From Persicaria tinctoria (Eukaryota > Streptophyta > Magnoliopsida > Caryophyllales > Polygonaceae), in contig JBANSL010000013.1 in assembly GCA_037127255.1 (NCBI GenBank), positions 7,504,188-7,568,187 on the forward strand: a stretch of DNA of 64,000 nt. The letters run 5' to 3'. Shown here one piece after another: positions 34,326 through 46,799 of the stretch. How positions within the stretch are numbered: position 1 is the first letter of the stretch; each line of letters opens with the position of its first letter. Under the pieces are notes generated by a model. The model did not search any database. It was not told the origin of the DNA and was given only the letters and a program-made list of their open reading frames with translations. A program made the position numbers and the translations under genes.

Positions 34326-35170
34326 CAAACTTATTTTTTCTTCTTACATAATCTCTCAACTATGGCCAAACAACAAAAAATCACAATTATAAAAATGGTG
34401 GTACCATTTATTCCTCGTTTGTTTTTAGATAAGGAAAGGTAATGATCAAACTTTTATATCTGGTTTATTTTTAAGTTAAATTCATTGATCAATATTCTAA
34501 TTATTACCCTCGTTTCTTCATTTTTCACACAAAATTTAATTCTTTTTCCCTCATTTGATAACCTAATATGTAATCATATCCTTCAAGATGTTCTAACTAT
34601 TTCCATTTGTTCTTTTCTAGAGCGACAAAAAAGTGATGACATAGTATTAAACTTTTCAATTTTATCAAAATTCTATTAAATTAATTTGTTTAATCAAATT
34701 TTAAATGTTTTTTCTAAATTCACTTATTTTCATTTAAAATTTCACACCAGTATAAAAAATACAAAAAATGGATGTCTCTCCCCAACCGATCAAAAATCGT
34801 TTGGGTTGCCTGGAAAAGGCCCCACAAAGGGACGCCTTGTTAAGTGTGGGTTTGGGCCCCACTAATATACGGTCACTCGTGCTGAGTTTCCTCTGTAGTC
34901 TTTCCTACCCTCCAAATTCGAGTTCGAACCCAACTGTCAGTTGATAATCTGAGATGATGGCTCCAATATTTTATACAGCTACAAAATTTCCCTACCTGTC
35001 GGTGTGTATTTTTATGTTTAATTCAGAGTTGAGATTGTTTACAAGTTGCCATATATCAGGGGCATGTATTTTGCACCATCCTCGTCTACATCCTCGTCTT
35101 GTTCGGATTAGTTGTTTTTAGTTTCGCTTTTGTAGAGTTCTTGTCTGTATTTTGCACCATCCTTATATTT
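34326..35170. other. Spacer with GC-richer unidentified repeat
   Basis: No gene is seen. 34785-34960 is GC-richer (GGAAAAGGCCCCACAAAGGG, TTCGAGTTCGAACCC) and could be SINE-like through its GTTCGAACCC word. There is too little to classify it. Confidence 0.35.
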
Positions 35171-35265
35171 TTATGTTTATTTTGACGGTTATCTGTCTGC
35201 CGACTTGTCGGCCATCGAGGTTCAGGTATATCCGACCTCGAATCCTTTCCTAATCAATATATATA
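35171..35265 (+). repeat. LINE/SINE 3' tail with two hairpins
   Basis: GCCGACTTGTCGGC (35199-35212) and CGAGGT...ACCTCG (35216-35240) form two adjacent stems, followed by AATCCTTTCCTAATCAATA. The same arrangement occurs at 47209-47265, so this is a repeat-family 3' end. Confidence 0.6.
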
Positions 35266-35271
35266 TGTATC

Positions 35272-35864
35272 AGGGGCATGAGGTTGCTCGAGCCCCCTTG
35301 GTCGGAAGAAAACGTAAAAAAATATATATATAATTTTTGATAATTTAAAGGTTAAAAATAGTTTAAAAAAAAAAAAAGTAATAGATCAATAAATATTGTG
35401 CTTAGCTTAGTTAGTATGAGGTAGGAAGTTGAATGATAAGGTCTTGAGTTTGAGTCTCCGTAGCTCCATTTTTTTTCGTCCTTTTAGCTCCCCCCCCCCC
35501 CCCCCTCTCATTTTAGCTTTTTTTTTTAACTTAAAATAGCTATTTGAATCATACATTTAATGTGTTTTCTACTATATTTTTTACAACAAAGATTGTATCT
35601 TATATATATCTTCAAAAAAAAATCGATAATATAGTTGAGCCTCCCTCTGGAATTTTTTTCTGGCTCCCACCCTACCATATATTCTATCATATGAACAATT
35701 CGACAAGAGCCACATAACAGATAAACCAGTTTGCGCCGACCGATTCGATCCAGTAATAGGAAGTAAGACAAACTTTGGATTTTCATCCATCATAAATAAT
35801 TTGACATTAACCACCAATCCACCATGCATTAAAATTAAGCATATAAATATCAAACATTATATAT

Positions 35865-35909
<45 letters not shown>

Positions 35910-36146
35910 TAAATAGAACATATATAGTCATATAGAGTCATAGACCGTATGCCACCAAATCAATGTAGGCTTAACGCTCACCGATGCTACCCGGCCGGCC
36001 CAGGCATCACCACAGCCATGCAATCATGCATATATTATAGCGTAGATATCAAATTCATAGCTTATGTTAATTAGGCCAACTAGGAAAAATTCTCATCCGG
36101 GTCCCACTACGCACGTGAACTTCACGTGGATCTCTATCGACGACGT
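35272..36146. other. Spacer with possible degenerate DNA-transposon remnants
   Basis: CAGGGGCATGAGG...GAGCCCC near 35272-35300 and GAGCCTCCCTCTGG...GGCTCCCACC near 35638-35680 might be decayed ends of a MITE. A C-run lies at about 35490-35506 and an AT run at about 35877-35902. No gene is seen. Confidence 0.35.
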
Positions 36147-36152
36147 ACCTTG

Positions 36153-36315
36153 TGTTGATCTAGAGGGAAAACAGAGAAATCCGAGAGGGAGAAAAGAGAG
36201 GGAAAAACCAGAATTTGTTATTGAAATGTTCAACTTGTTTGTTACAGCAACATGAAGGCATATTTATAGAGTAAATGTACAATCCCGACTTATGATCTTT
36301 CTATGTATACTAACA
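36153..36315 (-). repeat. Copia-4 3' LTR
   Basis: In element sense it begins TGTTAGTATACATAG and ends GATCAACA. The 19-base G-run purine tract abuts it. Confidence 0.95.
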
Positions 36316-39300
36316 CCCCCCCCCCCCCCCCCCCAAGTTGGTGGTGATTCTGGAGACATCAACCCCAACTTGGGCAGGATAGAGGAGTGAAGAGGCCCCT
36401 GTAATGGCTTAGTGAACACATTTGCGAGCTGAGAGTGAGTGGGCACATGTTGGAGTTTGATCAGGCCAGCCAGCAGTTGTGATTGAACATAGTGACAGTC
36501 GATGTCAATGTGCTTAGTCCGTTCGTGGAAGACCGGATTCTTTGCAATGTATATAGCAGATTGACTGTCGCATTTGAGAGGAATAGGAGTGATATCAAGT
36601 ACCTCCATTTCATGAAACAATCGACTCAGCCAAGCAAGCTTTGTAGTCACTCTTCTCATCGAACGATATTCAGCTTCAGCTGAAGATAAAGAGATAGTAG
36701 CTTGCTTCTTTAACTTCCATGACACAGGAGAGCCACCCATGGTGATATAATATCCACTAATTGAACGCCTGGTAACTGGACAAGAAGCCCAATCCGAATC
36801 ACATGAAGCCAGAACCTGAAAATTTTGTGAATTGTCAAGAAGAATTCCCAGATCAGGGGTGCAATGGAGGTACTGGATGGCATGCATTGCAGCTTTCCAA
36901 TGAGCTTCAGTTGGAGATTGCATGAATTGACATAAATGTTGAACTATGAAAGACAAGTCAGGACGAGTGTTGGTGAGAAAATTCATCTTACCAACAAGCT
37001 GACGATATGAAGAAGGATCTTGTAACAGATTGCCATTAGAATCACCAAGTTTGAGAGCTGGATCAAGGGGGCTCAAAGTAACTCGAGCTGATTCTTTAGG
37101 AAAGTTCTTGAGAAGCTCATGGAGGAACTTCCTTTGAGTCATGAGAATCCCTTTGCTGTGAGAAAGGAATTCAATTCCCAAGAAATAGTTTAGGGAACCC
37201 AGATCTTTGATGTTGAATTGCTCATTCAGAGTTTGTTTCAAAACAGAAATTCCTTGCAAGTCATTGCCAGTAACAACTATATCATCAGCATACACCACCA
37301 AGAACACACATAGATCATTGTGTTTCTTATGAAATAGTGAGTAATCATTAAGAGACTGAGTGTAACCTTGATCGATTAAGGATTCAGACAGCTTATTGTA
37401 CCACTGGCGAGATGCCTGTTTAAGGCCATAAAGAGACTTATTTAGTCTAAACTCTTTGCCAGGATGGATGTGTTGAAGGCCAAGAGGAACTTTCATGAAT
37501 ACTTTAGTGTCAATATCACCATGCAAAAAAGCATTGTTGACGTCTAACTGAGAGAGAGACCAACCCCGTTTAACAGCAATAGCAACCAAACTCCTAATAG
37601 TTGTCATCTTTGCTACTGGTGAGAAGGTCTCTTGGTAATCAATTCCAGCCTTTTGAGTACATCCTTTGATGACCAGACGTGCCTTATGTCTCTCAAGGCT
37701 TCCATCTGCCTTAAACTTTAGTTTGTACACCCATTTGGAGCTTATTGGTCTCTTACCCTTAGGAAGATCAATAATCTCCCAAGTATTGTTCTTATGAAGA
37801 GCATCCAATTCTGACTGCATGGCCTGTTGCCATTCAGAACTAACCACAGCTTCCTCATAACAACAGGGTTCAACCAAAGGTACTAAGTTAGTCAATATCT
37901 GTTGTGAGGCCAAGGTGAGGGTATTGAAGGAAAAACTTTGCAATTGGGAGACAAGGTTACAGTGGTAATCCTGAAGATAAGCTGGAGGAACAGAAGGCCT
38001 GGAAGATCTTCGAGGAGGATTATGAACTAGTGGAGTAGGATGTGGGTGATTTGAAGGAGAAGGTTGTTCTGTAGGAGTAGAATTTGTAGCAGGGATGGGC
38101 CTGTAGGAATTGGAAGTAGGCAACAGAGATGGATTGCCAAAGGGAAAAATTTGTTCATGAAAGACCACATCTCTAGATAGGATAATTTGTTTAGTGGATA
38201 GACAAAGAAGTTTGTATGCTTTCTTATCTGGTGGGTAACCAAGAAAGACACAAGGGGATGCCCTGGGCATAAACTTTGTCCTACCAGCTGGAGAAGTAGA
38301 GGCATACACCAAACAGCCAAAAGTTCTCAGGTGGGAATAAGAAGGAGGACTTCCATATAGCTTCTCATGAGGAGAGACATTGCCAAGTACTTTAGAAGCA
38401 AACCTGTTGATGAGATATGTAGCAGTCAAAAGACATTCACCCCAAAACCTTATAGGAACTGATGACTGAAATAGCAGTGCTCTAGCTGTCTCCAAGAGGT
38501 GTTTATGTTTCCTCTCTACTACACCATTCTGCTGAGGAGAATAAGCACATGAAGATTGATGAATAATGCCTTTAGATTTGAAGAACTCAACACCCATAGT
38601 ATTGAATCCAAGGTCAGGAGCATTATCTGATCTGACCACCTTAACCAATCTTCCAAACTGTGTATGAACTAACTGAATAAAGGCATGCAGAGTAGAGAAA
38701 GCATCTTTTCTAGATTTCAACAAATTAGTCCAAGTAACTCTGGTGAAGTCATCAACAATTGTCAAAAAATACTGAAATTCATTATATGTATGGGAATTAT
38801 AGGGACCCCATGTATCCACGTGTATCAAATCAAATGCACATGTAGTAGTGATAGAGCTACTAGGAAAGGGAGATCTCTGATGCCTACCCTTAGCACAGAT
38901 CTCACAAGCTGAGACATTCTCTTTATTTACATCACAAGAGAAAAGAGTTTTAAGCTTGTATAAAGGAAGATGGCCTAAACGAGAGTGCATTAAACCAATA
39001 TCAGATACTATAGAATTGACTGAAACAGTAGGAAAAGAATCAGTTGATGGTTGTGCTGTGATCAACTTATTCTTATGAATGATTGATGGAGGGGCTGAGA
39101 AAGCATATAGCCTGTTGTGAACTCTACCAAGCTCCAGATGGCTCTTCAGATAAGGGCCCTGCAACCAGCACATGGAAGATGAGAAGCAAACAATGCAATC
39201 TAGTTGAGCAGCAAGCTTGGGTACTGATAATAGATTGAACTTGAAGACAGGCACAAAGAATACACCATTTAGTGTCAGTTCTGAAGAAACTCGTATTGTG

Positions 39301-40599
39301 CCCCCAAAGAAACAGAAACTGAATTTCCATTAGGTAAACTGATCTGAATAGGTTGAAGCAAAGGCTTCAAATCCGTAAAGAAATCCAGATTGTGACACAT
39401 GTGATCACTGGCCCCCGTATCAACTATCCATGTGAACTTATCAAACAAAATACCAGAAGAATTTGTTTGAAAAGATGATGAAAAACAAGAAATACCAGCA
39501 AAAAATTCCCATAGCTTGGAGTGGTGCCAAAAGATGACGGGGAAGATCGCTGGAGAAGAGTAATGAGCTGAGTGTACTGATCAGCTGACAGGCCTGGAAT
39601 AGCTGAGGAGGATGGTGTAGAAGACGAAGATGGAGCATCGTCTGAAGTCAATGAAGAATTTGCAGAACTCTTGTTCTTGGAGCCAAGAGGATAACCATGA
39701 AGCTTGTAGCAACGATCGACCAAATGTCCCAATCTGTTACAGTGAGAACACAGATGCCTTTGCTTATTGCCATTGTGACGGTTTTGATTAACTGAATCTT
39801 TAGATGAATTGATGGAGTCGGATTCCTTTGAGGATGAAGAATTGGAATCCCTAGGAGATTTAACAATAACTGAATTTGCAGCAGCGTCAATTGGAGATTT
39901 GCAAGACTTCATGGATCGCTGTATTTCTTCTTGAGAAAGAAGAAAGTATGCTTGATTGATGTCCGGAAGTGGAGAATTCATGAGAATTCCACTTCGAATC
40001 GGAATTTATGAATCATCAAGCGCCATCAGGAATTGAAAAAGACGCCGATCCTGCTCATCTCGCTTGATTGCCTGAGTGAAACCACAGACACCAGGACAAG
40101 CGCAATCCGGAACAGCTCGGGGTGAATCTTGCTCCTCCCATATCTTCTTGAGGCGAGTGAATAGACCAGAGATTGAATCCGCACCTTGCGAAATTGAGTC
40201 AAATTGTTGCTCAATCGCAAATTTCTGCGCGCCACTTGAATGAGAGAAACGAGCAATAAGATCAAGCCAGATCAATCGCGCATTGCGAGCTCCCACGAAG
40301 CTTTCGGCGATCTCCTTTGTCATGGCGTTGATCAACCAAGAAACGACCATGTCGTTGTAGCGGATCCAGAAACGCAGAGTCGGAGAATCAGGAGCTGGAC
40401 GTGGAAGCTCACCATCGACAAATCCGAATTTATTCTTCGCCGATGGAGCAATTTCCATGGCGTGTCGCCACGCAAAGAATCCAGATCCATCGAAAACCTT
40501 TGTCGTAAGAATGCAGCCTGGATTATCTGAAGGATGCAGGTACAAGGGATCATTGTGATCGATTGAAGGAACTGGAGGTGGAGCGAGAACTTGCTCCAT
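36264..40599 (-). pseudogene. Copia-4 Gag-Pol polyprotein, broken
   Basis: The ATG lies at 40599 on the minus strand. The order is gag_3-type Gag (HPSDNPGCIL, WRHAMEIAPSAKNKFGFVDG), CCHC knuckle CSHCNRLGHLVDRC (about nt 39750), protease DTGASDHM (about 39410), GAG-pre-integrase, integrase (HVDTWGP, RSDNAPD, NGVVERKH), RT with VYADDIV (about 37290) and RNase H (SDSDWAS, SAEAEYRS). Damage: an in-frame TAA at 40006-40008, a frame change at the A-run 39500-39505 and another at the C-run 39301-39305 (both homopolymers). From 39254 downward the frame is open to the end and runs through the purine tract into the LTR before stopping. Gag, the knuckle and RT are close in type to Copia-2. Confidence 0.9.
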
Positions 40600-40648
40600 A
40601 GCCAGATCGAAGGAAAGCGGAAGACGAAAAAATCTAGAAAATCTTTAA

Positions 40649-40658
40649 GCTGATACCA
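40649..40658 (-). other. Copia-4 primer binding site
   Basis: The minus strand reads TGGTATCAGC directly after the 5' LTR. Confidence 0.85.
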
Positions 40659-40821
40659 TATTGATCTAGAGGGAAAACAGAGAAATCCGAGAGGGAGAAA
40701 AGAGAGGGAAAAACCAGAATTTGTTATTGAAATGTTCAACTTGTTTGTTACAGCAACATGAAGGCCTATTTATAGAGTAAATGTACAATCCCGACTTATG
40801 ATCTTTCTATGTATACTAACA
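40659..40821 (-). repeat. Copia-4 5' LTR
   Basis: It is 163 bp, with two differences from the 3' LTR, one of them in the terminal CA (here TA). The duplication CCTTG follows at 40822-40826. Confidence 0.95.
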
Positions 40822-41275
40822 CCTTGCATGCAAACAAGGGTTTCCCATGCAAAATGTACAAAGGCTCGACTATAGCTACCTAGCTCAACACGGATCTAGC
40901 GTGTCGTAGGTGTTGTGCTATTTCGTTTTCCCGACAACACTTGAACATTATCGTTACATGATGTTTATGAAGTGATACATAAATAAACAAAAATGTCTTA
41001 ACCATTCATCCTCCGCATTGTTCATATATTTTGAATTGATCCTTATTGGAAAAAAAAATTCTAACTTGAATTGATCATTGATTGTGCTCACTAGCTTAAT
41101 TTTCAATTAACTTCCAAGCGATTCCCTAAACTAGATTTCGTATATGATGTTTGAAATTTTGACACGTATCACTTAGAGCATTTCAGCTCGAAAAGAATTC
41201 ATTTTTGGGATTGTTGAGTGTTTTTATGAAAATTTGATTTTTTTTTAATATAAAAGATTCTCTGTTTTATTTTCC

Positions 41276-41467
41276 GAAATACATATTGAAGGAGACTCCA
41301 TCGTCATAATTAACCACTTGCTGGGCAAACATTCCTGTCCCTGTGAAATTGAAATGATCATGTCTGATGTTAAAATCCTAGTATCGGATGTGAAAGAAGT
41401 CTTCTTCTTTCACGTGCCTCGATTGGGCAATAGAGTGCAGACCCGCACCTATTGGCTAGAAAATTAA
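41276..41467 (+). pseudogene. LINE RNase H fragment
   Basis: An open stretch of 63 codons reads EIHIEGDSIVIINHLLG ... VKEVFFFHVPRLGNRVQTRTYWLEN. It matches the central and C-terminal part of the RVT_3 RNase H domain (EGDS, VPR.GN). There is no start codon and no other LINE domain around it. It differs from the other two RNase H remnants in the window, so a separate family is likely. Confidence 0.6.
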
Positions 41468-43029
41468 TACAGGTCGAGTACGAAAAACATACGGGGATCT
41501 GAAGACCACCATTTAACACGGAAGAATGGAAGAACAAGACCTGTGAAATCGGAAGCTCTCAGCATAGCGACATATTTTTGCTACTCTTGATTTCTTCCAT
41601 TTCCAAACTCAATTTGCAAATATGGACAAAATCGCAACTGGTTGACTGATTTCCTTATCTTGGGAATTTGGAATTAAAATTTAGGAATTAGGGTCTATGA
41701 ATTAGGTTTTAGGAATTGGGGTTTACTGGTTTAGGAATTAGGATTTTTAATCCACCCCTTATACTTATTATTTTAGAAGCAATCTCTTTGTAAAAGATTG
41801 TGCCACGTGTCAAACTCTGAGCAACCTAAGAAAGTAAGTAACCCACGTTCTCTTCAACCGTTTGAAGCCATCCCTCTGTTTTCAATTTGTTAGGGTTTGG
41901 ATTTGTAAACCGTCGAAATTGTGAGGAAGCAGGAAACATTGTTAGGATGGAGAGGGGCGTCTCTGCCGGAGAAAGAGCGGAGTCTCGGGTCTGCCCTAGA
42001 CAAAACTAAGAAGCCCCAATTTACAACTTTTCTCCCCAATTCTCTCTTTCAAATTGGATTTCTCTTCCACGTTCTCCACCACGGCGAAAGAACCGAATCC
42101 CGTCTTCAGCATTCCCATCTTCAGATTTGACTCGGTACTTCTTCTTCTTCCTCCTCCCTCTTCATCTCACTCTTTTCTATTTTGTTGACAGATCATTTTT
42201 ATTTTTTTCATTCTTTTGCGTCTTGTGCGATTGAGACATGGTTTCATTTGGTCTTTTCTTTTATGATTTTTTCTTTTCGAATTGGTGGATCTCTTAATTG
42301 AAATTCCCAGATTTCGAATGAAATGATTGAATCAGTTTGGCGGATGATAATGTTTGATTTCGAGGGCAGGGAAGTATAACTTTTCGAATTGAATCAGTTT
42401 ACCGCATGATGCTGTTTTCGTAGAACTTGGAAATCAGCCGCTAGGGCTCCACATTCATTCCAATTTCGCTCATAATCACCGTGTATTACTCCTGCTGCAG
42501 TTCATCATTGTCGTTGTTCTGTTCTTACTCCTCCTCTGTGTTGTTTATTCTTGCTGGGTATTTTTTTGAATGATTTCTGCTTAGTGCCGTTTTTTAGAGT
42601 TTATTCTCCCCGGACTCTTGGGGTTTCGCTCTCTTTTAGTTGCCGGTTCTAATTTTGAATTTCTGATTTTTTAATTTGATTTTTTTGGGGGGGTTTTGGT
42701 TTATTTTTTGGGTTTTTGGGTTTTGGTTTATAGAAAGCATTCCATGTAATTTGCTTGGTTGCATGTGATTTGCTGATGAAATCAGAAGTGTAATTTTGCC
42801 TTTCTAGGGTTTGATGTTTGATATTCTGGGAGCTTAGAATTTGGGAGAACTTTTCGTTTCTTTTTGCATTGTGTTATGGTGGTGATTAAAGATTACCTTG
42901 AAGCTTGCTTGGATTGGCATTGCGTTGTATGAGCAATGTTCAATTTTAATTTTTTATACACTTAACGGAGCATCTTTAAAGAATTAAGCTTCTAATAGGA
43001 CTTTGTTTTGGATATGCTACCTGTTACAG
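41468..43029 (+). other. Transcript-leader-like region before the PPR fragment
   Basis: 41850-42140 is moderately GC-rich and contains TTAGGGTTTGG and pyrimidine-rich words like a plant 5' UTR. From 42140 to 43029 the T-rich sequence ends in CTGTTACAG directly before PPR coding sequence, as an intron would. A 5' exon plus intron of the broken PPR gene is possible, but no matching PPR N-terminus is seen. Confidence 0.35.
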
Positions 43030-43413
43030 ATTTCTGAATGGATGAAAGACAAAGGCATTTGTAAATTCTCACCAAGTGAACATGTTGTCCAGCTCGATTT
43101 GATCGGTAGAGTCATTTGGCTTTCTGCTACTAAAAGCTATTTCAGCAACCTGGAGGAGCATGATAAAACCGAAAAGATGTATGGAGCACTCCTCAACTGA
43201 TATGTCCAGTCACGCAAAACTGAGAAGTCTTTGTCGCATTTGCAGAAGATGAAGGAGATGGGTTTTGCTTCATCAGCTCTCACTTAGAATGACATCATGT
43301 GTCTGTATACCAATACTGAACAACTTGAGAAGGTTTCTGAGGTGCTAGCCGAGATGCAGAAAAACAAGGTTTCCCTTGATAATTATAGTTTCTTCAGAGC
43401 ATCCATAGATTGA
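43030..43413 (+). pseudogene. PPR protein gene fragment (broken)
   Basis: After a well-formed splice acceptor (CTGTTACAG) one frame reads ISEWMKDKGICKFSPSEH, YFSNLEEHDKTEKMYGALLN, QKMKEMGFASSAL and EQLEKVSEVLAEMQKNKVS. This is the pattern of mitochondrial P-class PPR proteins of the At2g20710/At4g21705 type. Stops at 43198, 43285 and 43411 interrupt it without any frameshift. The remaining PPR motifs are missing, so it is a dead fragment. The Helitron end at 45940 lies 2.5 kb downstream and may be related. Confidence 0.75.
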
Positions 43414-45912
43414 GGTTCAATTTTCATTGTTTTTGGCCTAATGTGTCTAGGTTTCGAGATATAAAATCGTCGAGGCTATGGAAATTGCCGAGGTTTGGCT
43501 ATAGAAATCACTGACGCTAATGACTACTCTGAGTCCTGCCTTCATCAATGTCCTAGAAATAAGGTTTGTCCTCGTTTTCTTTGTCTTCCTTAATTCTGTT
43601 TCTAACATTCAATCTCTGCAAATCTGATTGCCAAAACGTAACACAGATTGCCAAAACTAAAAATCGGGATCGCAGTTGCTAAAACTTGAAATTGAATTTC
43701 ATATTGCTAATTTAATAATATATTTTGAACCTACATATTGATGAATTGGTTGTCAATTTCAGTCAATGTGTTTGTATAAAATTGAGCTTCACATTGCATT
43801 TGCTTCAGTTATCTTCAACCTACAGATTGTCGAATGTGCAGGTTGCTGAAATTTAGATTTGTTGAACTCACAAATTTCTAAATTTACAGATTGCTGAATT
43901 TTCAAATTTTCAAACTGAATTTACAGATATTAAAACTTAATTTTACAAAATGCATAATTTATATACTGCTCAATAATCTTTCAAATTGAAGGTTCCACCT
44001 GTAATTTCATTTGCTAAAACTTAACACAGATTGCTAACACTAAAAATGAATAACAATTGCTCAAACTTGAAATTGAAAAAATGGATTTCATATAGCTGAA
44101 ACTGAATGCAGTTGTTAACTTGGTTAGAAAATATCATCAGGTGTGATCTTATTGTCTGTTACGTGTATTATATCGAAAATACAATAATCCAAGTCTTAAA
44201 ATGCAACACCAAAAAAGGCACCTATTTTTTTTGGTGTTTTAGGTGTTTTATTACAATTTTCATTGTCTGTGTTGTGTCACTGTATGTGTATCTGCGTTGG
44301 AAAAGAGTAACATGTATGAGCCAATATCGTCAGTGAAAAGGGAAAGAGCTACTTGCTCCCTGGTACCCAGAATATGAATGTGAATAATGTGTCTATGAAA
44401 TTGAATCCCACTATATAAAGTCAATGAAATGAATTGACAGGTCTTTCCTTGCTCCCTGTACACAATGTTGAAGCTCTCCTATTGAATGGCTTTCACAGGC
44501 TTGGCATAGCAGCGATCATGGTTACTTGACAAGGTATGTTCAGAAAGAGATTATATCAGTTATGCTAATTTCTAAACTGTGTAATCTACTGCTTATACAT
44601 AGCATTATTTTACACTATTGCAGGTGGAACATTTCCTCTTACTGGGAATCAAGTGCAATGGTTTCTTCTTTTGATTTGAAAGACATTTTACCTTTGTTGT
44701 ATGCGATGTTTTACATGAATATGATATTTAGATAAAAAAAAATACCCATTATCCTTGCAAAATGTGGCCTTAAAAATTAAAATGATTCATAGTAGATATC
44801 CATGTAATTTTGTATTTTAATGTTTCTATGTTGGGGGATATTTCATCTTGGTGTGATTTTCATTTTCCCATGATATTTTTTTTTTTAGCATCGACGGTGG
44901 TAATTCACAAGCCTTACTATTGATCTTACCCATCTGAATCTAATAGTAGTAGAATTCATCGATCATTTCCTCTTGATTTGAGTTATAATAATGTTGTTTC
45001 TACATCGAGTTTAGAAGGAACATTGCGAGGAACTAATGAAGGAACATTTGTGATGAAGGAAGATTGTGAACATATGTAACATTTGAGTAGCTCCTAAGAT
45101 AATCAAATGTTGGTTCACTTGACGAGCTTGATAAATTTTTTTTTTGTAATCCTTGTGGTAGTTTCTTTTTCATTTTGGGTTTGCTTTTATATTTGATTTG
45201 AGATTGGATCTAATTGGAAGGAGTAAGTCACTACAGAATCGCATCTTCATGTAAACGTTTGTGTTTTATGGCCTTTGTAACAATGGTGGATGACGAGAAG
45301 TTGTTCATGCTCTTGCTAAGATGTTAAAGGCAACAAAAAATGGCATTAATACCTTATAGGCTGTTGATTGTTCATTTTTTAAATTCTTTAGCTATATAGG
45401 GTTTATACATTTAAACTTAAGGTATCTTTATCAAATTGGTTTTTAATTTAGATCAATTTAAAAGGTGTAGAATGATGTGTAATAGATAAAATATCATAAA
45501 GGATCCGAATTCGATTTTCTTAAGCTAAAAATTGTAAGGGATTTTTTTTTTTGCCTTCAATTAGGATTTAGGATGGATACAAGCGTAGAAGCAGGTGATT
45601 TACTACTTTTTATTAAATTTGAAGTATCGATTGTCTCAAGAGAAAAAGTACTTCATCATGATAATCAAAGATTTCGAATAAAAACATGACAAGAAGCAAG
45701 AGCAATATGTTAGTAGAAAATTAATGTGTCGAATATTTTGTTTAAGATATCAAACCTGACCGAAATTATGAGGCTTTTGTTTGTGATTCTGAGTGTTATT
45801 GTATCATAACCGGGGTTGTAATTGATAACATGACAACAATTCAAATGAAATAAAATATACTCATGGTACGAGAGGGAACGAAAGCAGTAAATTTCAATAA
45901 AAAAAATACTCA
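43414..45912. other. AT-rich spacer, no intact gene
   Basis: A degenerate duplication (ATTGCCAAAACGTAACACAG near 43630, TGCTAAAACTTAACACAGAT near 44012) is the only structure seen. Open frames at 44106-44735 resemble no protein. If a Helitron ends at 45940, part of this stretch is its interior. Confidence 0.5.
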
Positions 45913-45940
45913 CCCGTACAAGGTACGGGAAAAGTACTAG
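45913..45940 (+). mobile_element. Helitron 3' end
   Basis: The stem CCCGTAC, loop AAG, stem GTACGGG (45913-45929) is followed eleven bases later by the end of CTAG (45937-45940) and then T. This is the diagnostic Helitron 3' structure. The 5' end could not be found, so the length is unknown. Confidence 0.65.
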
Positions 45941-46288
45941 TTAATTTCAATCCTAAATCTACGCTTCAAATCAAGTCCTAGAACATAATCTGCGAAATTT
46001 AGTTATACAAATCTATGAAAAAATGTCATGTACAAATTGTTGTTTAGGAATTAGGAGCATAGGTTGCCTTGCCTATATGATTTGTTCTTGATTAAAAATT
46101 TGTAGTTTAGGCAAAATTTAGTTGTTCTTCATAAAGAATTCTAGTTTGTGAGCAAAAGATGACTTATCTAACTTTTTTTTTGGAAACAAATTGATGATTG
46201 TGTGAATTAGGGCCCTGTTTTCATAGTTCGTCTCAAGTCATTTAAATCTCAGGTCTGGCCCTGATAGAGTGGCTAGTGGCTAGTGACT

Positions 46289-46438
46289 GATAAGGTTGCA
46301 CACCTTTATCACTCTGCCTGTGACGTTGATATCTCAAACAACTCTGATTTTCTTGACCTCATCCACAAAGATGTTCTCGGGTAGAACCCCGCTCACCCGA
46401 ATTCTTTCTTAATCAAAATAATAATAATAATAATAAAT
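46289..46438 (+). pseudogene. LINE 3' remnant with ATA tail
   Basis: The frame DKVAHLYHSACDVDIS ... DFLDLIHKDVLG ends at TAG (46382-46384). It resembles the last part of a LINE RNase H domain. A CGGGT...ACCCG stem and TTCTTTCTTAATCAAA lead into an (ATA)n tail. Confidence 0.55.
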
Positions 46439-46799
46439 TTAGTATTGACGATCGGCTAAATGGTACTGTATTTTTTTCCCGCATTTATATTTTAAGGCCC
46501 ATACTGAAGCCCAATATAATGAACCATTCATGATTGGTTTTGAAGTTCTCTTCAATTGAAGCCCGACAGAAGCCCAAAAATTGTTTTCTGATTTTTTCCT
46601 ACATTAAATTTATTTTTGGACCTTTTCTACATGAAAGTCTAAAGATAGAGTTCTAGCCAAAGTTTGGATTTGTTGGTTTAACCTCATTTTTAGCTTCAAT
46701 CCAACTCGCTGGAATTAAAATTTTGAAATAAAATAGTCGTTCTTCGTCCATTAATCCGGATTCTTCTCGCGTTCTTCGTCCTCCGAGCGGCTATGCTTT

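Larger units (their letters stand above)
36153..40821 (-). mobile_element. Copia-4: Ty1/copia retrotransposon with damaged frame
   Basis: The 163-bp LTRs (36153-36315, 40659-40821) differ at two positions. The duplication CCTTG flanks the element (36148-36152, 40822-40826). On the minus strand TGGTATCAGC (primer site) follows the 5' LTR, and the purine tract is a run of 19 G (36316-36334). One LTR difference lies in the terminal dinucleotide: the 3' LTR ends CA, the 5' LTR ends TA. The insertion is recent but the polyprotein carries a nonsense codon and two frameshifts. Confidence 0.95.

Noticed and set aside
35398..35465. Second tRNA-like SINE head (TTGAGTTTGAGTCTC as B box)
   Set aside because: The match to the B box is weak and no A box fits at the right distance.
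35272..35690. Possible hAT-like MITE with CAGGGGC ends
   Set aside because: Ends are too degenerate and no target duplication was found, so it is kept only as a note.
41921..42130. 69-codon frame as first exon of the PPR gene
   Set aside because: It does not resemble any PPR N-terminus and lacks a convincing donor leading to 43030.
44106..44735. Open frames that look like small membrane proteins
   Set aside because: AT-rich composition makes hydrophobic codons common; no conserved motif is seen.
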